From Saprospiraceae bacterium (GTDB taxonomy: Bacteria; Bacteroidota; Bacteroidia; Chitinophagales; Saprospiraceae), in assembly GCA_028280415.1 (NCBI GenBank), contig JANQLV010000041.1:1-64000 (forward strand): 64,000 nt of DNA, given 5' to 3'. The notes under the pieces were generated by a model. It saw only the letters and a program-made list of their open reading frames with translations. It did not search any database and was not told the DNA's origin. Below are positions 7,575 through 15,537 of the stretch, in pieces. Within the stretch, counting starts at the first letter, position 1, and every line of letters starts with the position of its first letter. The position numbers and the translations under genes were made by a program.

Positions 7575-8330
7575 TTAGCTTTTCGGTACAGCTGTGGCCA
7601 ATTTTCGGAAAAGCATAGTCGTAGAGAGCGTCAGCCCCAAAATCATCAAAAGGAATATAAATCTGGGAGGGATTAAAGAGTCGGCTGGTTTAGAAGGTGA
7701 ATTATTTTCTGCCGACAAAACCTTAATAGAAGAATCTTCTTCCTCAGATTGCTTTTTCTCATTCAAATCTTTTTCCATTTTCTTCTTTTCTTTGCGCATC
7801 TGTTTCCTAAGCTTCCGTTGTTCCTTTTTGGCAGGGCGCTTCAAAAAGGCTCTGGTCCGGGTTTCATATTTGATATTTTCAAAATTAATCAACTGGAGAG
7901 AGTCCAATATGAAATTAGTCCATTGAGGCTCTTGGAAAAAATGCGAAATACTATCTTTTAACGCTGGATTTTTAATGAGTTCCGGAATGAGTATCGTTTT
8001 CTTTTGGATATCGTATCGATGCTCTGAGAGTTTTTCCTCACTTAGCCAATCGAAGTGAATATTCCGGGTACTGGAAATCAATACAAAGGTGGAGTCTTTG
8101 ACATACATCAAACTATCTAAAGTATATACCAGTTCTTTTCGAGTCGGAGGAACCGGTTCACCAAAATCGGAAAGCATTACATCTACCAACAAATCGCTTT
8201 CCAGTGCTTTAGCAAAATTAGCATTTGTTCCTCCATGGCTTTTATGAGCCACTAATTTAGTCTGAGCAGATAATGATGAGTAGAATCCGAATATCAGAAG
8301 GATGGCGATGTTAATCGTTTTCATAAGCAT
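7575..8330 (-). CDS. Exported, tail-anchored protein of unknown function
   Basis: A 251-residue protein not recognised as any family. It has an N-terminal signal peptide (ending SLSAQ, residue about 23) and a globular part (about 25-155) of alternating strands and helices. A highly charged Lys/Arg/Glu segment (about 165-205, RKLRKQMRKEKKKMEKD) follows, then one C-terminal transmembrane helix (about 225-243). The topology suggests a periplasmic domain anchored in the inner membrane. It is 9 bp upstream of the DoxX-like membrane gene in the same operon, so the two may form a complex. The start is either the first ATG (8330) or the ATG two codons later (8324). Confidence 0.65.
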   Translation of the reverse strand: MLMKTINIAILLIFGFYSSLSAQTKLVAHKSHGGTNANFAKALESDLLVDVMLSDFGEPVPPTRKELVYTLDSLMYVKDSTFVLISSTRNIHFDWLSEEKLSEHRYDIQKKTILIPELIKNPALKDSISHFFQEPQWTNFILDSLQLINFENIKYETRTRAFLKRPAKKEQRKLRKQMRKEKKKMEKDLNEKKQSEEEDSSIKVLSAENNSPSKPADSLIPPRFIFLLMILGLTLSTTMLFRKLATAVPKS

Positions 8331-8350
8331 TATGGTTTAAAAAGCAGTGG

Positions 8351-8455
8351 TTCAAAGAATCACAGGGAGCACATAAATCTAAAAATAAAACACTAGAGCT
8401 GGCTGGCCACTCTGTGAAACTTTATGTCTTTTCGGTGATCCTCTGTGTTCAAAAG
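8351..8455. repeat. Imperfect inverted repeat (CACAG-rich element)
   Basis: A left arm TTCAAAGAATCACAGGGAGC-ACATAAA is mirrored by TTTATGTC...GTGATCC...GTTCAAAAG at 8421-8455, with a CTCTGTGAAAC segment between. The composition (CACAGAG/CTCTGTG words) is that of dispersed intergenic palindromic elements seen in many environmental bacteria. It lies between the tail-anchored gene and the NlpC/P60 gene. Confidence 0.5.
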
Positions 8456-8487
8456 TTATCGAAGTATATAAAAGTCAAAAGTTGCCC

Positions 8488-9333
8488 CTATTTGAATAAC
8501 GGAACCTGGGTGGATTCAAATTGTTCCAACTCTTCACTAGTTAGTGTAATTTCTTTTTTGGGCAAAACTCTTTTGATCACTCTCAGTCGATGGGTATATT
8601 TTGATTTTTCGGTATTATAAATGCCATAGTGATCAATTTTATCGATACGCACCTTACCGGAAGCATGAATGATTTGATTATCACCCATTAAGATACCGAC
8701 ATGGGAAATTCTACCTTTCCTATTTTCAAAGAAAGCCAGATCCCCTTCCTGAGAAAGTTCAATGAAATCAATCAATTCTCCTTTCTCCACCTGATCTTTG
8801 GCATCCCGGGGCAGAGCAATGCCTACAAGTTTGAAAGTAACCTGTGTAAATCCGGAGCAATCGATTCCCAGAGGAGAGCGCCCGCCCCAAAGGTATGGAG
8901 CATATAAATAACGTCGGGCCATCTTGAGCAGCAACTCAGCATTGGCCTTAATTTCGGAAGGATTAATTGCCTGACCGCTAAACTGGAAATTACTACCATT
9001 CAGAGAAAATCGCAAACCATCGAAGTTAGGGAGATTTGCTCCAATTGTAATGGGTAAATAATGACCTTGGCCCACCGCTGGCTGAACCAATTCTATACTA
9101 CAGGCGTGATTCAAGCGATACAGATGAAACTCATCGGCAGAGATTTCCTTAAGCTGCTTGCTGTCTATCCAGCCAATGTAATTATCCCATTCACATCTGA
9201 CCTTCGACCAATTGCCTTTTGTTTCCAATATTTCAACCATTTCGCCAAAAAGTATCTGGGAAATCATCTCACTTTTATCAGAAGCCGAACTACGAATCGG
9301 AACTACACTTAATGGGTTGATAGCGTATTTCAT
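8488..9333 (-). CDS. C40-family (NlpC/P60) peptidase with SH3-like N-terminus
   Basis: A 281-residue cysteine peptidase. Residues about 5-65 form a bacterial SH3-like domain (GEMVEILETKGNWSKVRCEW), followed by a second SH3-like region. The NlpC/P60 catalytic domain covers about 130-260. The catalytic Cys is C159 in GIDCSGFTQ, His is H211 in SHVGIL, and the third polar residue is H223 in IIHASG. The order resembles YkfC-type gamma-D-glutamyl-L-diamino acid endopeptidases. No signal peptide is visible, which favours a cytoplasmic role in recycling murein peptides over wall cleavage outside the cell. That location is inferred only from the N-terminus. Confidence 0.88.
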   Translation of the reverse strand: MKYAINPLSVVPIRSSASDKSEMISQILFGEMVEILETKGNWSKVRCEWDNYIGWIDSKQLKEISADEFHLYRLNHACSIELVQPAVGQGHYLPITIGANLPNFDGLRFSLNGSNFQFSGQAINPSEIKANAELLLKMARRYLYAPYLWGGRSPLGIDCSGFTQVTFKLVGIALPRDAKDQVEKGELIDFIELSQEGDLAFFENRKGRISHVGILMGDNQIIHASGKVRIDKIDHYGIYNTEKSKYTHRLRVIKRVLPKKEITLTSEELEQFESTQVPLFK

Positions 9334-9386
9334 TAAAAATTTCTGCCGTTTTTATTAAATCTTTTCTTTGCTTGCTCAATATTGAC

Positions 9387-9413
9387 CAAAAATAAGACCT
9401 ATTCTGCCGACAA
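9387..9413 (-). promoter_or_regulatory. Bacteroidota-type promoter for the NlpC/P60 gene
   Basis: On the minus strand TATTTTTG (9387-9394) matches the -7 consensus TANNTTTG. A TTG lies 16 bp upstream of it (9411-9413). It is about 53 bp from the start codon. The spacing is slightly short of the usual 17-23. Confidence 0.4.
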
Positions 9414-9703
9414 GATACTTAAAATCAAATTAATAGAAAAGTTGATATCAGAATTTCGCTGTTTGTATCTGAGGCTTCAAAAATTGGATCCCGAAAACTG
9501 CACTACAAATACTAAAAGCGCGAAATACGCGTTTTTTCTAGGTAATTCCGGAAAGAGCAAAGTTATTGCGGACGAATCCTTTCGCCAATGCGTTCTTTTA
9601 ATAAATAATTCGCGATACTTTGGCAAGAATTTTAGTCAAAATTTAGCAGCACACATTTTAATATTTGATCACAGAATAACTTCTATTTTCCAAAGTGAAA
9701 AAT

Positions 9704-9711
9704 TAACTTTG
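9704..9711 (+). promoter_or_regulatory. Candidate -7 box of the PorP/SprF gene
   Basis: TAACTTTG matches TANNTTTG exactly and lies 51 bp before the start codon. No clear -33 TTG is present at the expected spacing. Confidence 0.4.
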
Positions 9712-9762
9712 CGTTCTAAATTGATGTGCTAACAGCTTGCGCAGCTATTATAAATCCTTTAT

Positions 9763-10797
9763 ATGAGAAAAATAAGTTTTACACTTCTTTGTTTGGTGAT
9801 CATGATAGTCGGATCAAATGCCCAGGATCAGCATTTTACTCAGTTTTATGCATCTCCGCTTACGCTTAATCCGGCACTCACTGGTGCATTTAATGGGAAA
9901 TATCGCGCAAGTGCTATCTACCGCGATCAGTGGCGCAATGTTTTGGATAATCCTTATACTACTTTTTCGGCAGCAATTGATGTACGATTTGATGTAGAGC
10001 TGGATTCCAGATATAAAGATGCTTTTGCGGTAGGCTTGATGTTTTATAATGATCAGGTGAGTGGCATTGATTTTAGTACGAATCAAATCGCACTTTCCGG
10101 ATCCTTCCACAAAGGACTTGACTTTGAAAAAACCCAGTTTTTGAGTGTTGGTTTTCAAGGCGCTCTGGCACAACGAAACATCAATTACGAAGATTTGGTG
10201 TTTGATGATCAATTTAATGATGTTGATGGCTTTGAATTTGCAACCGGCGAGAGCTTGCCGGAAAATAATTTCACTTTTTCTGATTTGTCGGTTGGACTTA
10301 ATTATACTTATTCGCCAACCAAGCGGCTTTCTTTTTTTGCAGGAGCAGCTATGCATCATATTTTTAGACCACAAGTGACTTTTTACAGCATCGAAGAAGG
10401 CGGTGACAGTAAGTTATACTCCAAATATTCTGCTCAGTTGAGTGCGCGTATTCCAGTCGCGGATCTGGTATCCATCAGCCCTCGCTTTTTGATTGCTTCC
10501 CAGGGACCTCATTTGCAGGTCAATACGGGCAGCAATGTAAGATTTCAATTCAATGATTATGGCGATACCGCTTTGCATCTCGGAAGCTGGGTAAGGCCGG
10601 TACGCAATCAGGATGATTCCATCGACCTAGATGCTTTGGTATTAATGGCCGGAATAGAATTAAATGCCGTGATTATTGGCTTATCCTATGATCTCAATCT
10701 CCAGAATATCAGCACAGCCCGCAGAGGTGCTTTTGAAATGTCGATTACTTATATAGGGGATTTTGAGGATGACGGGATTCTTTGTCCAAAATTTTAA
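9763..10797 (+). CDS. PorP/SprF-family type IX secretion membrane protein
   Basis: A 344-residue outer-membrane beta-barrel protein. The signal peptide ends at SNAQ (residue 21). It is followed by the family hallmark DQHFTQFYASPLTLNPALTG, then KYRASAIYRDQWRN and alternating amphipathic strands (LSVGFQGALAQRNINYEDL, IELNAVIIGLSYDLNL). It ends in the short GDFEDDGILCPKF tail common to this family. PorP/SprF proteins associate with the T9SS and are needed for export or surface attachment of partner adhesins. Usually one sits beside a type B sorting-domain protein. Here the nearest such proteins are 11 kb (1488 residues) and 27 kb (3109 residues) away, so its client is not evident. Confidence 0.92.
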   Translation: MRKISFTLLCLVIMIVGSNAQDQHFTQFYASPLTLNPALTGAFNGKYRASAIYRDQWRNVLDNPYTTFSAAIDVRFDVELDSRYKDAFAVGLMFYNDQVSGIDFSTNQIALSGSFHKGLDFEKTQFLSVGFQGALAQRNINYEDLVFDDQFNDVDGFEFATGESLPENNFTFSDLSVGLNYTYSPTKRLSFFAGAAMHHIFRPQVTFYSIEEGGDSKLYSKYSAQLSARIPVADLVSISPRFLIASQGPHLQVNTGSNVRFQFNDYGDTALHLGSWVRPVRNQDDSIDLDALVLMAGIELNAVIIGLSYDLNLQNISTARRGAFEMSITYIGDFEDDGILCPKF

Positions 10798-10880
10798 TGC
10801 TGCCCACTTTTTTGTAAAAGTTGTTCAAAAGATCAGGCTGTTTTTATTTCGGGAACCTTTTATACCGATCTGATCCCTGA

Positions 10881-11516
10881 TCAGAAATTAGCTAATTGCA
10901 TGCCGGTAACGTATTTAGAGCTTTTCGAATAACGGAAAGGGATGAATCGAAAAATGTCATCTGCAATATCATCATGCTTTTGCTCGTATTTGATTTCCAA
11001 AATGCTGGCAGAATCAATAAGATTGTAGCGGGTAAAACGCCTGGCGCTCAGCAGCGAAAAATAGCTTAGGTTCCAGTCAATGGTCATCCTGAATTTACCG
11101 GAAAAGCTTTCATAATAAGACCTTTGATAAGAATTGATCAGTGTAGGCAATAAAGAGAGTTTTAGTTCACTATGATTTGAAACCGTTTTGCTCAAAGCCT
11201 GTAAATCATCCAGGGAAAAATCATCTACAGCATAACTTTTTTTTGTCCCTAAGAGATTGTCTTTTATTTTTATTTCCAGAGTGGGGTTTTTGATCTCTTC
11301 GATATGCGAAGCATACCAGCGCACCCGGAACTTTCGTCGCTGCGGAACGCCATCGACATTTTCCTGATAAGCTATCAGGCTGGCAGTATCGAAATAGATA
11401 TTATTAATCTGCCGATCCGGATAAGTCTTCCGAAAAGAGGCCGGATGGTTTCTAAGTACTTGACGTACTACTTCCGGATGTACTCCTTCTAAACGGTACT
11501 TGCGTTCGTACCTCAT
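10881..11516 (-). CDS. VTC-domain (polyphosphate polymerase-like) protein
   Basis: A 211-residue protein with the VTC fold, a triphosphate-tunnel barrel. It opens with RYERKYRLEG, continues with INNIYFDT and RRKFRVRWYA, and shows basic/acidic strand pairs EIKIKDN and ILEIKYEQK that would line the tunnel. In the family such domains make polyphosphate from ATP or bind polyphosphate. The basic residues K/R and the Glu metal ligands (LEIKIK, LEIKYE) are present, so activity is possible. It starts 3 bp after the stop of the RibBA-like gene, in a three-gene operon with the glycosyltransferase; the functional link is unclear. Confidence 0.85.
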   Translation of the reverse strand: MRYERKYRLEGVHPEVVRQVLRNHPASFRKTYPDRQINNIYFDTASLIAYQENVDGVPQRRKFRVRWYASHIEEIKNPTLEIKIKDNLLGTKKSYAVDDFSLDDLQALSKTVSNHSELKLSLLPTLINSYQRSYYESFSGKFRMTIDWNLSYFSLLSARRFTRYNLIDSASILEIKYEQKHDDIADDIFRFIPFRYSKSSKYVTGMQLANF

Positions 11517-11519
11517 TTT

Positions 11520-12674
11520 CTAAAATTCCAATTGAACATTATCTACAATTTCCAGCCCATAGCCAATTAAACCGACTCTTCTTTTGGAACTATTGGAAAT
11601 CAGTCTGATTTTCGAAATGTTTAATTCCCGAATGATCTGCGCTCCTACTCCATAATCCCTTTGCTCCATACTTTTACTCCCCTCCTGGCTAATATTGGTA
11701 TCTCCGGCCAGGCTTTTCAGGCGATTGAGGATCGAATTGCCTTTTTCACCGTGTCGCATATAAATCAGTGCGCCCTTGCCTTCTTTGGCAATCATCTCCA
11801 TAGAACGATGCATTTGCAAGCCATAATCATCGAAAAGTGTCCCGAGAATGTCTCCTGTTTCGGAGCTGGAATGTACGCGAACCAGCACAGGTTCATCATT
11901 TCCCCATTCTCCCATTTTAATCGCCAAATGGGTATCGCCAGTGGTTACCTGCGTAAAAGCAATCACCTCAAATTTGCCGTATTTGGTTTCCATGTCTACC
12001 GAAACTTCCCGTTTAACGATCCTTTCGGTACGCATCCGATAGGCTACCAGGTCTTCAATAGAGATAATCTTTAAATCGTGTTGCCTGGCAATTTCCATCA
12101 ATTGAGGCAGGCGAGCCATTGTCCCATCTTCATTCAGAATTTCTACACAAACACCTGCCGGGTACAAACCCGCCAGTCGAGCCAGGTCAATCGTCGCTTC
12201 GGTATGCCCGGTTCGCCGCAACACCCCTCCCATTTTGGCCCGCAAAGGGAAAATATGTCCCGGACGTGCATAATCAGAAGCCTTGGTATCGGGATCGACC
12301 AATGCTTTGATTCCCGTGGCCCGGTCAAAGGTTGAAATCCCCGTTGTACAACCCTGCCCAATCAAATCTATAGAAATCGTAAAAGCCGTTTCATGTGGAT
12401 CGCTATTGGATCGAACCATCATCGGTAAATCCAATTCATCTGCCCTTTTTTCTTCAATTGGCGTGCATATCAAACCACGGCCATAAGTAGCCATAAAATT
12501 GATAATCTCCGGTGTAACGGTTTCTGCCGCACAGATGAAATCACCTTCGTTCTCCCGATCTTCATCATCGACAACGATAATTACTTTTCCAGCCTTGATA
12601 TCGGCAATAGCTTCTTCTATTGTATTGAGTTGCAAATCTGTCTCTTTAGTTACGCTTAGGTGGTTGCCAAACAT
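11520..12674 (-). CDS. ribB: RibBA-like protein: DHBP synthase with degenerate GTP cyclohydrolase II half
   Basis: A 384-residue protein of riboflavin synthesis. Residues about 17-213 are 3,4-dihydroxy-2-butanone 4-phosphate synthase with intact motifs: DDEDRENEGDF (36-46), GISTFDRAT and RPGHIFPLRA, and H157-T-E. Residues about 220-384 align with GTP cyclohydrolase II, but the three zinc cysteines of the usual CxTGD...LRCDCG motif are replaced by S271, D282 and Y284 (VRVHSSSETGD, LFDDYG). The RQEGRGIGL loop is replaced by RHGEKGNSIL. The second half is therefore probably inactive, as in proteins called RibBX. The ATG at 12674 overlaps the glycosyltransferase by 29 bp; a TTG at 12632 is an alternative start. 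Confidence 0.93.
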   Translation of the reverse strand: MFGNHLSVTKETDLQLNTIEEAIADIKAGKVIIVVDDEDRENEGDFICAAETVTPEIINFMATYGRGLICTPIEEKRADELDLPMMVRSNSDPHETAFTISIDLIGQGCTTGISTFDRATGIKALVDPDTKASDYARPGHIFPLRAKMGGVLRRTGHTEATIDLARLAGLYPAGVCVEILNEDGTMARLPQLMEIARQHDLKIISIEDLVAYRMRTERIVKREVSVDMETKYGKFEVIAFTQVTTGDTHLAIKMGEWGNDEPVLVRVHSSSETGDILGTLFDDYGLQMHRSMEMIAKEGKGALIYMRHGEKGNSILNRLKSLAGDTNISQEGSKSMEQRDYGVGAQIIRELNISKIRLISNSSKRRVGLIGYGLEIVDNVQLEF

Positions 12675-13842
12675 TGTTTTTTACGCCTTTTATAAATTTA
12701 AAAAATCCCTCCAGCAAAGCAATATTCATCATCATAAAATATCGAATCGCCCGGAAAGGCATTATATTGACATTAGCTTTTTTTAATATAAAATCCAAAA
12801 AGGGAATGAAAATCCCACCAACTAACATTAGTAAGAACAATATTTGGTAAAGGATGTTTCCGCTTATTGCCAATATCAAACTACTGATCAATGCAAAGAT
12901 AATAAAAAAGGGGCCGAGCCATCTCAAAACCTTATGAGAGAAAAAAGCAAAACTTAGCCAATTGCCTTTGAATAACAAATGCCGGAAAGTGTGCAGGTTT
13001 TGAAAGTTCCCCGCCGAAATTCTGGATTTTCGGCGATATTCTTCAGACATATCATCGGGTAAAGCTTCGTAACAGATTGCTTCGAGTTCATTGATCGCAT
13101 CTCCTCCTTTTTCAAATGCCCGCATAGTTATATAGAAATCATCCACCAGAAATTTATCCGGTATCATGGAAAAATGGCTGGCCCGGATTGTATAGCAGCC
13201 TCCAAAAGGGCCTATCATCTTTCCGTGTACCAGGCTTTCCCTGTGTTTCAGTCCAACCTCCGAACTGATGTATTGCTTTTCCAATGCAGAAATACCCTTT
13301 GTTTTGGTGTCGATATTGAGCATATTGGCATCCACAATCATGATTTTTTCATTCTTGAAATGCTTTACCAGTTCAAACAGGGTTTGTGTTTTAAGCATCA
13401 CACTGGCATCTGTCATCAATAGAATATGTGTTCTCGTTTTTCCGTGCTTATCGAAAGCAATTTGTGCCAATTCATTGACTACTCCCGGTTTGCCTCTTCT
13501 TTTTTTAAAAGGAAAGAATTTGAAATAAGTGATACAGTTCTGGTATTCTTCAAGTATATCATTGGTATTGTCATCCGAATGATCCGAGCCAATGTATATA
13601 TTAAGTCGATCCTTCGGATAATCCAGCGCCAATAAGCTTTCCATTTTATCCTCAATTACCGCTTCTTCATTATAGACCGACATAATTACAGAGACGATGG
13701 GTAAAGTATCTGTTTTTTGAAAGCAGATCGAATTCTGCTTTTTATTCCTCACGCTAATCCTTAGAATAAGAGGATAAAAGATATAAGAGTGAAATAGTCC
13801 AAGTACTGCCGTCCAGAAAAGTATTTTAAAGATTATGAGCAT
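12646..13842 (-). CDS. Membrane-associated family 2 glycosyltransferase
   Basis: A 398-residue protein. It has an N-terminal transmembrane helix (about 2-25), a GT-A catalytic domain (about 50-300) and two or three C-terminal transmembrane helices (about 305-360). GT2 signatures are VSVIMSVYNEEAVIEDKMES, IGSDHSDDNT and the acceptor-side ED-like region DDFYITMRAFEKG. A YRRKSRISAGNFQNL segment stands in the place of the QxxRW-like motif seen in processive GT2 enzymes. It probably extends a cell-surface polysaccharide or glycolipid. It is the first gene of an operon with the RibBA-like and VTC genes; its stop overlaps the next start. Confidence 0.85.
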   Translation of the reverse strand: MLIIFKILFWTAVLGLFHSYIFYPLILRISVRNKKQNSICFQKTDTLPIVSVIMSVYNEEAVIEDKMESLLALDYPKDRLNIYIGSDHSDDNTNDILEEYQNCITYFKFFPFKKRRGKPGVVNELAQIAFDKHGKTRTHILLMTDASVMLKTQTLFELVKHFKNEKIMIVDANMLNIDTKTKGISALEKQYISSEVGLKHRESLVHGKMIGPFGGCYTIRASHFSMIPDKFLVDDFYITMRAFEKGGDAINELEAICYEALPDDMSEEYRRKSRISAGNFQNLHTFRHLLFKGNWLSFAFFSHKVLRWLGPFFIIFALISSLILAISGNILYQILFLLMLVGGIFIPFLDFILKKANVNIMPFRAIRYFMMMNIALLEGFFKFIKGVKNNVWQPPKRN

Positions 13843-13954
13843 TCGGAAACAAGCATTTAGCAGTCAGTCTCGAATTGGTTATCAATGAAAAGCCAAAAAT
13901 ACGACTCTAAATGATTTTATCGGGTTAAAAGTCAGGAGGTTCTTTTCAAATTAA

Positions 13955-13981
13955 AGCTGATGTAAGAAATGATCATCAGCT
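13955..13981 (-). other. Perfect 8-bp hairpin between glycosyltransferase genes
   Basis: AGCTGATG and CATCAGCT flank an 11-nt loop. On the minus strand the stem is followed by TTAATTTG, which is only partly T-rich. It lies about 120 bp past the stop of the family 4 glycosyltransferase. A weak terminator candidate. Confidence 0.3.
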
Positions 13982-14102
13982 GAAGTTTTGGCGATAAGTG
14001 CCTGCTATCCTGGTTTTATCCCAATTCACCCACTTTGAGTCTAAAATACATTTTGCAAAAGTAAAGGAAATTGATGAATAGCCAGGTCTTTAATTAAAAA
14101 AA

Positions 14103-15320
14103 CTATCGTTCGACGGTTTCCATTAAATAGGTTTTGTAGGTCTCTGCCAGGCGACGAGCTACCTGTAGATTATCATAACGTTGAGTTATAAATGTATGAG
14201 CGCGCTTTCCAATTTCGATTAACCGCTCTTTATGCTCGTGGCAATATTGAATTTGTTTTAAAAAATCTTCGGCAGTATCGGCTAAAAGTACTTCTTTTTG
14301 ATGTCTTGCATCAATTCCTTCCAATCCGATTGAGGTCGTCAATACCACTTTGCCAAGTGCCATACCTTCCAGTATTTTCGCACGCATCCCGCTGCCCGAC
14401 AATAAGGGAACTACCGTTAAAGCATGTGCATTTACAAAATCTGCGGCAGAAGCTACTTCCCCGTGTACAATGATGTTCTTTTGTTTTAGATTGAGTATCC
14501 AGTCTGGTGCGTTTCGACCAGCAATATGGAGCTTTAAATTCGGGAACTGCTGAACTGCTTTTGGCCAAACTTCTTTCAAAAACCATTGCAGGCCCTCCTG
14601 ATTGGGCATCCAGTCGAGTGAACCAATAAAAGAAATAGACAAGTCTTTTTCAAATGTTCCAAAATCAGGTTGATAATGGCTCTGATCAACACCAATAGGT
14701 GTCACTTCTGCTCCATTTTTATATCCCAGTCCCTTGAATTTCAACAAATCCCGCTCTGTAATCGGAATCAATACATCATAGCCATTCAACTGTTCTATCT
14801 CGTATTTTTTGAGTTTATCGGTAAGATGCTCCAAATACCATTTTTTGAGTTTTTCGGGAGTATTTTTTGCAATACGTTCCCAAATTTCATGCTCGACATT
14901 ATGGGCGCGCATAGCGACCACAGCATCAGAATACTGACGAATCGCAGGAATATAGGGTGCAAGGTAAAGCGTTTCGAGCTGTACAACATCAAAGCGCTCT
15001 TCCTGAAGAAGTTTTACCAGTTTTAACTCAAAATCTTTGGAAATAAAGCGGCTAATATGATATGAATCCTCAGAAAAAAGGTTAAAAAAGGCATCCTTGA
15101 GCTTTAATTCACTATCAACAGCTACAGAATGGATATTTTTATAATGATTGAAACCGGCAGGTAGTTGATCAAGATCGAAGTAATGCTTCTTGGTATTCAT
15201 GCTCAATAGCGTCACTTCGCAACCAAGTTCGTGCATCGCTTTTCCCAGATTGGTGATGGCGATGGCTTCCCCATCCTTAAGCGGATAAGGAAACTTCTTT
15301 GTCAACTGTAAAATTTTCAT
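14103..15320 (-). CDS. Family 4-like glycosyltransferase
   Basis: A 405-residue GT-B enzyme. The N-terminal domain begins ILQLTKKFPYPLKDGEAIAI, the substrate-entry loop of the family. The C-terminal domain holds ISFIGSLDWMPNQEGLQWFL, then the nucleotide-sugar region GSGMRAKILEGMALGKVVLT with the E of the EX7E motif, and IGLEGIDA. Proteins with this WMPNQEG pattern belong to the PEP-CTERM/sugar transferase GT4 subgroup. No membrane helix. It is probably involved in exopolysaccharide or O-antigen assembly. It stands alone, with a long 5' leader containing a -7 box. Confidence 0.88.
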   Translation of the reverse strand: MKILQLTKKFPYPLKDGEAIAITNLGKAMHELGCEVTLLSMNTKKHYFDLDQLPAGFNHYKNIHSVAVDSELKLKDAFFNLFSEDSYHISRFISKDFELKLVKLLQEERFDVVQLETLYLAPYIPAIRQYSDAVVAMRAHNVEHEIWERIAKNTPEKLKKWYLEHLTDKLKKYEIEQLNGYDVLIPITERDLLKFKGLGYKNGAEVTPIGVDQSHYQPDFGTFEKDLSISFIGSLDWMPNQEGLQWFLKEVWPKAVQQFPNLKLHIAGRNAPDWILNLKQKNIIVHGEVASAADFVNAHALTVVPLLSGSGMRAKILEGMALGKVVLTTSIGLEGIDARHQKEVLLADTAEDFLKQIQYCHEHKERLIEIGKRAHTFITQRYDNLQVARRLAETYKTYLMETVER

Positions 15321-15425
15321 AATTCGTTGTTTAAAGACAACAGGGGCATCGATTGTAATTAATGAATTGTTTTAGGTAAAATTCTATTCGATAGGACTGT
15401 ATTTAGCTTTAAACAAAATTTCCTT

Positions 15426-15433
15426 CAAAGATA
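15426..15433 (-). promoter_or_regulatory. Candidate -7 box of the family 4 glycosyltransferase
   Basis: TATCTTTG on the minus strand is an exact TANNTTTG match, about 105 bp upstream of the start codon. No -33 TTG was found at the right distance. Confidence 0.35.
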
Positions 15434-15537
15434 TTTATTAGACTCAAACGTGAGCGCTACAAATTTAGCTTATTTTATTTTAAAAATTTGACCCAACAAA
15501 GGTTTTGTCAGGCAATAAATAAACTAATTGCTCAAGC

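Larger units (their letters stand above)
9334..9762. other. Divergent intergenic region
   Basis: 429 bp lie between the minus-strand NlpC/P60 gene and the plus-strand PorP/SprF gene. Candidate promoters for both are listed separately. An open frame at 9382-9732 has no recognisable domain, lacks a plausible initiation context and ends inside the PorP promoter region, so it is not called as a gene. Confidence 0.5.

Noticed and set aside
9382-9732. Plus-strand open frame of 116 codons before PorP/SprF
   Set aside because: No domain, no sensible start context, runs across the promoter region of PorP/SprF and has composition like non-coding DNA.
9814-10374. Open frame of 186 codons antisense to PorP/SprF
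   Set aside because: Shadow of a well-supported gene; Ile/Lys-rich translation typical of antisense frames in AT-rich DNA.
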